Source: Pseudomonadota bacterium (GTDB lineage Bacteria; Myxococcota_A; Polyangia; Polyangiales; Polyangiaceae). Taken from it: a DNA stretch of 19,434 nt. How positions within the stretch are numbered: the stretch's first letter is position 1; every line of letters starts with the position of its first letter. The position numbers and the translations under genes were made by a program. The stretch spans positions 1 to 19,434 of the forward strand of contig JAEYYX010000090.1 in NCBI GenBank assembly GCA_023428245.1, written 5' to 3'. Under the pieces are notes generated by a model. That model ran no database searches and had not been told where the DNA came from. It saw only the letters and a list, made by a program, of their open reading frames with translations. Shown in pieces: positions 14,634-19,434 of this stretch.

Positions 14634-15392
14634 TCAGACGAGCGTGTCGGAGCTCTCGTCGTACTCGACGGTATAGGAAAAAAGGGCGCTCTTGAGGTCG
14701 GTGAAAGCTCGCTCGAGGAGGGCCTCGTCCCGGGAATCCACCGTGATACGGGTCTTGTAGACGGGGTGCTTGAAGCGCGGATAGGAGCCGATCATCACCT
14801 CGGGGTGAGCCAAGACGACGCGGTCGAGTTCGTCCTTGATGGTGAGTTCGTCGGCGTTGACGTAGAGCGATTGGGTGAAAAAGGGGCTCGGGCCGCGCAG
14901 GTGGGCGGCGATTGCTTCGAGCTTCTTGAGGTAGAACTCAGGAACGCCCGGCAGGAGCCATACGGGCCCGACGACGATCACGGGCCAGAGGAGGCCAGGG
15001 GTCATGAGGAGCGTCGCCCCATCGGGTAGAAGAGCGAGCCTCTGGTGGGAGTCGGAGAAGCTCGCTCCGTAGTGCGTCGAGAAGAGCTCGAGCATGCCTG
15101 GATGGGGGGCGAGGGGGCGTCCGAGAGCTTCGGCGACGCCGAGCATGGTGACGTCGTCGTGGGTCGGACCCACGCCGCCGCTCGTGAAGACCACATCGGC
15201 TCGTTCAACGGCCCGCTCGACGGCACGGCGGATTTCTATGGTTCGGTCTGGGACGATTTCGATGCCGTCGAGGGAGATCCCGAGCCGGCGCAGCGTACGA
15301 GCAAGTTCGAACGAATTTCGATCCTTGACCTTTCCGGTCAAGAGCTCATCGCCGATGGTCACCGCGCGCGCGGAGCGGACGACCTGGGTCAT
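14634..15392 (-). CDS. CinA N-terminal (molybdopterin-binding-like, COG1058) domain protein
   Basis: 252 residues covering the MoaB/MogA-like domain of CinA: VTIGDELLTGKVKDRN (11-26), ARTLRRLGISLDGIEIVPD, and TSGGVGPTHDD (70-80), the loop that in relatives binds a nucleotide or molybdopterin-type ligand. A second half (~150-252) resembles the inter-domain part of CinA. The C-terminal NMN deamidase (PncC-type) domain of full CinA (~400 residues) is absent, and the gene ends normally. COG1058 proteins of this length have been linked to nucleotide-sugar or pyridine-nucleotide hydrolysis; the activity here is not predictable. The ATG overlaps the xseB stop as ATGA, so translation is coupled to it. 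Confidence 0.92.
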   Translation of the reverse strand: MTQVVRSARAVTIGDELLTGKVKDRNSFELARTLRRLGISLDGIEIVPDRTIEIRRAVERAVERADVVFTSGGVGPTHDDVTMLGVAEALGRPLAPHPGMLELFSTHYGASFSDSHQRLALLPDGATLLMTPGLLWPVIVVGPVWLLPGVPEFYLKKLEAIAAHLRGPSPFFTQSLYVNADELTIKDELDRVVLAHPEVMIGSYPRFKHPVYKTRITVDSRDEALLERAFTDLKSALFSYTVEYDESSDTLV

Positions 15393-15646
15393 GAATCGAG
15401 CTCGGCCAAAATGGGTTGGCCTGCCTCATCGAGGCCCAAGAGTTCCTCGATGCGCGCTTCGGCTTCGTCGAGCTCGGCCTGGGACGCGCGGGAGAGCTTG
15501 ATGCCTTCTTCGAAGCGAGCTAGCGACTCCTCGAGTGTGAGCTCACCGGACTCGAGTTCGCCGACGATAGCGCTCAGTCGCGCCAGTGCGCCCTCAAAGG
15601 ACAGTCTTGGCTCAGGGGCTTTGGGGCTGTTTTTCTTGGCAGACAT
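15389..15646 (-). CDS. xseB: Exodeoxyribonuclease VII small subunit
   Basis: An 85-residue protein matching XseB, which forms helical-hairpin multimers on the XseA large subunit. The enzyme degrades single-stranded DNA in both directions. The family core is clear: SFEGALARLSAIVGELESGE followed by LTLEESLARFEEGIKLS and then AELDEAEARIEELLG. The first ~14 residues are a basic, Pro-rich, disordered extension. XseA is not in the window, so the two subunits are encoded apart here. It overlaps the CinA-like gene by 4 nt and has a plausible promoter ~50 bp upstream. No strong ribosome-binding site precedes the ATG. Confidence 0.93.
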   Translation of the reverse strand: MSAKKNSPKAPEPRLSFEGALARLSAIVGELESGELTLEESLARFEEGIKLSRASQAELDEAEARIEELLGLDEAGQPILAELDS

Positions 15647-15695
15647 GACGGCGTCGTGGGCGGCGTGGGTCGCCCCCGCGAAATCAACCAGAGCG

Positions 15696-15723
15696 AGGAT
15701 AGACGAGCGGGCCGTCTTGTCAG
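15696..15723 (-). promoter_or_regulatory. Probable promoter of the xseB-CinA-like operon
   Basis: On the minus strand CTGACA (15718-15723) and TATCCT (15696-15701) are 16 nt apart and point to xseB, leaving about 40 nt of leader before the ATG at 15646. Confidence 0.55.
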
Positions 15724-15873
15724 CCCTAGAACACGTCTCAATGGTGCCACGGCTGCGCTCTCGTCCCCCCTCAAGGGCGAGCGGGCGAGAGCTTTCGCCG
15801 CGTTTTCCCGAGATTTACTCGACGGTTCCCAGTGCTTTGTGCGCTTGTCATTTTGAGGTGCGCTCGATGCGCT

Positions 15874-16905
15874 CTAGTCCCCAAACTGGCTCGAGAGTGC
15901 CTCCGCCGCCCTCTTGCGCAGTCGGGCGTCTGGGTCGAGATCGGCAGCGAGGGCGAGTGTCTCCCGGCTCGCCTGGGTTCGACCGGCTTGAATGAGCAGG
16001 GCAATGAGCGCATTTCGCACCTCCCTGGACCACTCGGCCCGATAACGCTCCGCCGCGGCGCCCGCGATCCAAATGCGCTCTTTCGGGCTGGAGGGCGCCT
16101 GGAGGCGCTTCATGAGCGCCTGGGTGACCGCGAGTCGCGGCAAAGTGCCTTCGTCCTGAAGCAGCGGCAGGAGAGCCTCGACGTGGCCCGCGAGTTGTTT
16201 CTTTGTGTGGGGAGGTCTTGGTGCCTCAGATTTCTTCTGAGCCGAAGGCCGCGTGTTTTCTCCGAGAGCGAGGCGGGCGGAGGTTCGTGCCGGCGAAGGC
16301 TCGAGTCCACGAGCGCGGGCTTCGAGAGCCCGGCGCGCGAGAGGATCCGAGGAGCGGAGAAGCGCCATCGCGGCTGTCTCGAGGGCGAGGCGGTCGATAC
16401 CCGGGGGGTCGTTCTTTGTCGGATGATCGAGGAGGGACAGAAGCGCCACAGTGAGCGAGTTGTCGATCTGTGATGTTTGGTGAGCTCTGAGGGCGCGGGC
16501 GAGCTCGACGCGGACCAGAGCGTCCGCTGTGCGCTCTTGGTCTCGGGCCAACTCGAGTAAGGCGCGGCGGGAGAGTTCGCTCGGCTGGGACGAGACCCGT
16601 CGGACGTCGAGGGCGCTTTGGGGAATCGCTCGATCGTCCGACAGAAAGCGGCGAAGCGCGCGCTCCGCCCAGACGTTCTCGGAGCCTCCTTTTTCGCCCG
16701 GGGCGGCCATCGCGGCTCCCGCGCCGCTCAGCATGAGGCCAGCACAAAGGGCGAAGCCGCACCAAGGCTGGAATCGGGGGCGCCGGGCCCATCCTCCCCC
16801 TTGCGGGCACGGTGCTTGCTCAAGGGACCGCCCGGCGGGGCGCTGAACCAAATGGGACGGGCGCGAGAGACGCTGCATTTTGGAGTTGTGTCCTAGAGCT
16901 CCCAT
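15874..16905 (-). CDS. Secreted helical-repeat (HEAT-like) protein of unknown function
   Basis: 343 residues from the ATG at 16905; an in-frame ATG at 16878 is an alternative. Both give an unusually long N-region before the signal-type hydrophobic segment at about 47-66 (GFALCAGLMLSGAGAAMA), with cleavage likely after AMA. The true start may therefore be an unrecognised downstream codon. The mature part is helical and Arg/Ala/Leu-rich with repeated helix-pair units (SRRALLELARDQERTADALV, RLALETAAMALLRSSDP, LPRLAVTQALMKRL, EVRNALIALLIQAGR), ending with a helix up to SSQFGD. This resembles HEAT or similar solenoids. No catalytic motif is visible. Its type recalls the membrane-anchored protein at 876-2102, though I see no clear sequence identity. 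It is divergent from murA with only 26 bp between the two start codons. Confidence 0.78.
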   Translation of the reverse strand: MGALGHNSKMQRLSRPSHLVQRPAGRSLEQAPCPQGGGWARRPRFQPWCGFALCAGLMLSGAGAAMAAPGEKGGSENVWAERALRRFLSDDRAIPQSALDVRRVSSQPSELSRRALLELARDQERTADALVRVELARALRAHQTSQIDNSLTVALLSLLDHPTKNDPPGIDRLALETAAMALLRSSDPLARRALEARARGLEPSPARTSARLALGENTRPSAQKKSEAPRPPHTKKQLAGHVEALLPLLQDEGTLPRLAVTQALMKRLQAPSSPKERIWIAGAAAERYRAEWSREVRNALIALLIQAGRTQASRETLALAADLDPDARLRKRAAEALSSQFGD

Positions 16906-16931
16906 CCCCTTTGTTGTAAGGCTCCCCGCCT

Positions 16932-18194
16932 ATGGATGCCATCCGAGTCCGAGGACAGCGTCAACTCCACGGGACGATCCCGGTCGGCGGCGCGAAAAAC
17001 GCGGCGCTGCCGATCTTGTGCGCGACCCTTCTGTCCGACGGCACGAGCCATCTGAAAAACGTCCCCGGTCTCCGCGACATCAATACGACGGCGGAGCTCC
17101 TCGGCGTACTCGGTCGGAAGACCTCCGTTCAGATCCCCGAGGTGACCGTCGGTCCCTCGACGGGCGCCTTCGTTGAAGCTCCTTATGAGCTGGTTCGGCA
17201 GATGCGCGCGAGTGTGCTCGTACTTGGTCCGCTCGTGGCTCGTCATGGAAAAGCCAAGGTCTCGCTCCCCGGCGGCTGCGCTATCGGTGCTCGTCCCGTT
17301 GACCAACACCTCAAGGGCCTCGAGGCGCTCGGCGCGACCATTCGCGTCGAACACGGCTACATCGAAGCCGAAGCGCCCCGTCTGCGCGGAGCTGAGATTG
17401 TCTTCGATCTTCCGACGGTCACTGGCACCGAGAACATCATGATGGCGGCGGCGCTCGCCAAGGGCCGCTCGACCCTCGTCAACTGTGCCCGCGAGCCGGA
17501 GATCGAAGAACTCGGCCGCGTGCTCAACAAGATGGGCGCGAAGGTAGACGGGGCCGGAACCAGCGTGATTCACATCACCGGCGCCGATGAGCTCTCTCCC
17601 TTCGAACACGCGGTCATCGCCGACCGCATCGAGGCGGGTACTTTCATGGCGGCCGTCGGGCTGGCCGGAGGCAGCATCCTGCTCGAGCACGCGCCGATCG
17701 ACGATCTCGAACCCGTGATCGTGAAGCTCCGAAAAGCCGGCCTTACAATCGAGCGTGAAGGCGACGGGGCTCGCATCGAGCGTCTGGGACAGCTCTTGCC
17801 CGTGGACGTCACTACCGCGCCGCACCCAGGCTTCCCCACCGACATGCAAGCGCAGTTCATGGCACTCATGACGCTGGCGGGGGGGCGCTCCGTGCTCACC
17901 GAGACGATCTTCGAAAACCGCTTCATGCACGTGCCCGAGCTCAGCCGCATGGGCGCGCGCATCGAAACACGTCACAACACGGCTCTCGTCGAAGGCGTGA
18001 AGAATCTCTCGGGAGCTTCAGTCATGGCTACGGACTTGCGTGCGAGCGCGAGCCTCGTGATCGCGGGGCTTGTCGCTGAGGGCGAGACCATCGTGCGCCG
18101 CGTCTATCACCTCGACCGCGGTTACGAGTCGATTGAGAAGAAACTGGGCCGGGCTGGTGCCGACATCGAGCGCATCGCCCTCGAAGGACCGTGA
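16932..18194 (+). CDS. murA: UDP-N-acetylglucosamine 1-carboxyvinyltransferase (MurA)
   Basis: 420 residues, the full MurA length. It transfers enolpyruvate from PEP to UDP-GlcNAc, the first committed step of peptidoglycan synthesis in the cytoplasm. The substrate-binding Lys is in GGAKNAALPIL (Lys22). The catalytic loop reads SLPGGCAIGARPVDQH with Cys at 116, the residue equivalent to E. coli Cys115 that fosfomycin alkylates, so the enzyme should be fosfomycin-sensitive. Further family motifs are VTGTENIMMAAALA, ADRIEAGTFMAA and the GFPTDMQAQFMAL segment with the general-base Asp. Near the end, LRASASLVIAGLVAEGET and HLDRGYE are typical. The start is 26 bp from the divergent gene's ATG, so the murA promoter must lie within or against that gene's 5' end. 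The stop overlaps or abuts hisG. Confidence 0.98.
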   Translation: MDAIRVRGQRQLHGTIPVGGAKNAALPILCATLLSDGTSHLKNVPGLRDINTTAELLGVLGRKTSVQIPEVTVGPSTGAFVEAPYELVRQMRASVLVLGPLVARHGKAKVSLPGGCAIGARPVDQHLKGLEALGATIRVEHGYIEAEAPRLRGAEIVFDLPTVTGTENIMMAAALAKGRSTLVNCAREPEIEELGRVLNKMGAKVDGAGTSVIHITGADELSPFEHAVIADRIEAGTFMAAVGLAGGSILLEHAPIDDLEPVIVKLRKAGLTIEREGDGARIERLGQLLPVDVTTAPHPGFPTDMQAQFMALMTLAGGRSVLTETIFENRFMHVPELSRMGARIETRHNTALVEGVKNLSGASVMATDLRASASLVIAGLVAEGETIVRRVYHLDRGYESIEKKLGRAGADIERIALEGP

Positions 18195-18196
18195 AG

Positions 18197-18829
18197 ATGA
18201 GACCGCTGACGATTGGGATCCCAAAGGGACGTATTCTCAAAGGGCTCGTGCCGCTCTTCGAGCGAGCCGGCATCGGGATGCGTGAAGTTTTCGCCGACGA
18301 CCGTCGCCTGATCCGAGAGAGCGATGATGGCTCGGTCCGTTTTCTCATGCTCAAGCCCGACGACGTGCCGACCTACGTCGAATACGGTGTCGCCGACCTC
18401 GGCGTGAGCGGACGCGACGTGCTGCTCGAGCGTGGCTACGAACTGTACCAGCCTGTCGATCTTGGGATTGGTCGTTGCCAGATGGTCGTCGCGGGGCCGC
18501 CCGGGGTTCGGATCGGAACCCGGCCGCGCGTCGGTACGAAATTCCCCCGGATCGCGACGGAACACTTTGCGCGCCGCGGCATTCAGGCAGAGGTGATCTA
18601 CATCTCGGGCTCTGTGGAGCTGGCGCCGCTTGTTGGCCTCTCGGACGTGATCGTCGACTTGGTCGAATCGGGAGCGACGCTTCGCGAAAACGGGCTTGAG
18701 GTGATCGAGCCGGTCCGGGACATCTCGAGTGTCCTCGTGGCGAACCGAAGTCTCTACAAACTCCGCCACGCCGAGATCGCTCCCTTCATCGAACGGCTCC
18801 GGGAGTTCTGCGCGAGCTCGAGTCCTTAG
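18197..18829 (+). CDS. hisG: ATP phosphoribosyltransferase catalytic subunit, short form
   Basis: Catalyses the first step of histidine synthesis, ATP plus PRPP to phosphoribosyl-ATP. 210 residues from the ATG at 18197, which has GAAGGA 8 nt upstream; a GTG at 18191 overlapping the murA stop would add two residues. Motifs: LTIGIPKGRILKG at the start, KPDDVPTYVEYGVADLGVSG, GTKFPRIATEHF, and the PRPP loop DLVESGATLRENGL (~154-167). It ends soon after, lacking the C-terminal ACT-like regulatory domain of the ~300-residue long form. Short HisG enzymes are known to need the HisS-like HisZ partner for activity and histidine feedback; hisZ is not in this window. It forms a tight pair with murA, an arrangement found in several bacterial phyla. 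Confidence 0.96.
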   Translation: MRPLTIGIPKGRILKGLVPLFERAGIGMREVFADDRRLIRESDDGSVRFLMLKPDDVPTYVEYGVADLGVSGRDVLLERGYELYQPVDLGIGRCQMVVAGPPGVRIGTRPRVGTKFPRIATEHFARRGIQAEVIYISGSVELAPLVGLSDVIVDLVESGATLRENGLEVIEPVRDISSVLVANRSLYKLRHAEIAPFIERLREFCASSSP

Positions 18830-18838
18830 GCGGCTCCG

Positions 18839-18868
18839 CGCGGGGTGCGCGGGGTGCGCGGGTGCGCG
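18839..18868. repeat. Short GC-rich tandem repeat
   Basis: CGGGGTGCG at 18841-18849 and 18850-18858, then the shortened CGGGTGCG at 18859-18866, just after the hisG stop. A low-complexity slip repeat; no function is evident. Confidence 0.75.
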
Positions 18869-18942
18869 AGAACTCGGGGGCGCGCGCGGCATGGCACGAG
18901 TGCATGCGGGGAGCCCCGATAGTTCAGCGTTGCTCGCTGGCG

Positions 18943-18966
18943 GCCGCCGTCAGACTGACTGGCGGC
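18943..18966. other. Strong GC hairpin downstream of hisG
   Basis: GCCGCCGTC (18943-18951) pairs with GAC-T-GGCGGC (18957-18966), with one bulged T and a 5-nt loop. No T-tract follows directly. It may help stop transcription or protect the 3' end of the murA-hisG transcript. Confidence 0.5.
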
Positions 18967-18983
18967 GACAGCGGTCGTGAGAC

Positions 18984-18999
18984 CCGCCTTGCGGTTTTT
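18984..18999 (+). terminator. Possible terminator of murA-hisG
   Basis: CCGC-CTT-GCGG (18984-18994) followed by TTTTT (18995-18999). The stem is only 4 bp, but the T-tract is good and a larger hairpin lies just upstream. Confidence 0.4.
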
Positions 19000-19015
19000 C
19001 TCGCAGTTTTTGGCC

Positions 19016-19031
19016 TGGCACGCGGTTTGTA
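19016..19031 (+). promoter_or_regulatory. Sigma-54 (RpoN)-type promoter of the small protein gene
   Basis: CTGGCACGCGGTTTGTA at 19015-19031 fits the -24/-12 consensus YTGGCACGRNNNTTGCW at all but two specified positions: C for R, and T instead of C at -12. GG and GT are exactly 10 nt apart. The expected start is near 19042, giving a ~36-nt leader before the ATG at 19078. The leader holds a GTCGA/TCGAC hairpin (19044-19061). Promoters of this type need an enhancer-binding activator; none is encoded in the window. Confidence 0.65.
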
Positions 19032-19077
19032 CTTCTCCGTTCCGTCGACACGTTGTTCGACAGAGATAGGAGAAGTC

Positions 19078-19302
19078 ATGGACCATTCGAAGATGAAGTA
19101 TGTGTATGTGATCAGTGGCAAGGGCGAGCGGAAGTTCTGGAGCAAGATCGGCGTCGCGTTCGTGAACCGAGATGGCTCTCTGAATTGCAAGCTCGAGTCG
19201 CTTCCGGTCGACGGTGAGCTTCACATCCGAGACGCTGCGGTTCGTGAGGATCGAGACGCCTCGGCCTCTCGCCGAACCCCCAGTCTCGCGAGTGTGGGCT
19301 GA
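19078..19302 (+). CDS. Small conserved-looking protein under a sigma-54-type promoter
   Basis: 74 residues from an ATG with a strong ribosome-binding site (AGGAGA, 4 nt upstream). The same frame is open upstream to 18862, but the promoter and ribosome-binding site place the start here. No signal peptide or membrane segment, so cytoplasmic. The first ~52 residues are compact and beta-rich (KYVYVISGKGERKFWSKIG, VAFVNRDGSLNCKLESLPVD, GELHIRD). The FWSKIGVAF and NRDGSLN pattern is, as I recall, seen in short uncharacterised proteins of deltaproteobacteria. I know no function for it. The last ~22 residues are charged and probably disordered. A second gene starts 13 nt after its stop with its own ribosome-binding site, so it appears to be the first gene of an operon cut by the window end. 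Confidence 0.78.
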   Translation: MDHSKMKYVYVISGKGERKFWSKIGVAFVNRDGSLNCKLESLPVDGELHIRDAAVREDRDASASRRTPSLASVG

Positions 19303-19315
19303 GGAGGGCGAGCTC

Positions 19316-19434
19316 ATGGCGATCGAGAATTCAGATCGGGATTGTTCCGTTCGACTCGAACCTGAGCGCCATGGAGACCTCGGGGGGGCGGTGGGGCGGC
19401 GCCCCGGGGGGGGGGGGCTGGGGGGGGCGGGGGG
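19316..19434 (+). CDS. Start of an unidentified gene (3' end outside window)
   Basis: An ATG at 19316 has a near-perfect ribosome-binding site, AGGAGGG (19302-19308), 7 nt upstream, and lies 13 nt after the small protein's stop. The frame is open to the window end. The first ~22 residues (MAIENSDRDCSVRLEPERHG) are ordinary. After that the DNA becomes runs of G giving a Gly-rich translation, which may be sequencing noise. I cannot assign a family. The excellent start signals argue the gene is real. Confidence 0.5.
   Translation, partial: MAIENSDRDCSVRLEPERHGDLGGAVGRRPGGGGLGGAG
19381..19434. other. G-homopolymer-rich end, possibly unreliable sequence
   Basis: Runs of 5 to 13 G dominate the final ~54 bases, unlike anything else in the window. 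This is typical of low-quality read ends at a contig edge. Coding content here should not be trusted. Confidence 0.6.

Noticed and set aside
14058..15029. 323-codon plus-strand frame opposite radC and the CinA-like gene
   Set aside because: Spans two well-identified minus-strand genes and the gap between them; it is composition-driven.
16893..17975. 360-codon minus-strand frame opposite murA
   Set aside because: Antisense to complete murA; low-complexity His/Arg/Asp-rich translation with no recognisable domain.
18122..18892. 256-codon minus-strand frame opposite hisG
   Set aside because: Antisense of hisG with an Arg/Pro/Ala-rich start from the GC repeat; no motif.

Overview
The window is GC-rich, densely coded bacterial chromosome. 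Three things suggest a Myxococcota-like or other former deltaproteobacterial genome: a Ser/Thr phosphatase fused to a cyclic-nucleotide domain, the murA-hisG pair with a short-form HisG, and a sigma-54-type promoter in front of a small protein gene. It is mostly housekeeping DNA plus several envelope proteins of unknown family. I see no insertion sequence, integrase, CRISPR array or obvious defence island. The assignment to a phylum is inference from gene content, not from a marker tree.

Layout. The left edge (1-780, +) is the C-terminal part of an EAL-domain c-di-GMP phosphodiesterase. It ends in a 31-bp tandem repeat. Facing it is a minus-strand pair with a 4-nt overlap: a diverged protein with a possible uracil-DNA-glycosylase fold (2099-2665) followed by a membrane-anchored HEAT-like protein (876-2102). 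A gene-poor stretch of about 490 bp leads to tRNA-Ala(CGC) (3157-3229, -), which has its own good promoter. Then come dnaK (3562-5454, +) with a clear terminator, a large lipoprotein (5542-7401, +) and a secreted/polytopic membrane protein (7539-9362, +). The tail of the last of these overlaps the convergent pseudouridine synthase gene by 112 nt.

From 9251 to 16905 every gene is on the minus strand. In transcription order these are a secreted helical-repeat protein, xseB, a CinA N-domain protein (4-nt overlap with xseB), radC, a PP2C phosphatase-cNMP-binding fusion, an outer-membrane beta-barrel protein, and an RluA-family pseudouridine synthase whose start lies 1 nt after the barrel gene's stop. 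The phosphatase gene ends in a strong hairpin that directly abuts a perfect TTGACA -35 box for the barrel gene.

The right end is on the plus strand: murA and hisG as a tight pair, a gene-free stretch with hairpins, and then a near-consensus sigma-54 promoter driving a 74-residue small protein. A further gene starts just behind it and runs off the end. The last ~45 bases are G-homopolymer sequence and may be unreliable.

The least explained parts are (a) the sigma-54-driven small protein and its truncated partner at the right edge, (b) the lipoprotein/membrane-protein pair after dnaK, and (c) the phosphatase-cNMP fusion beside the barrel gene. None of these is shown by sequence alone to be a new system.
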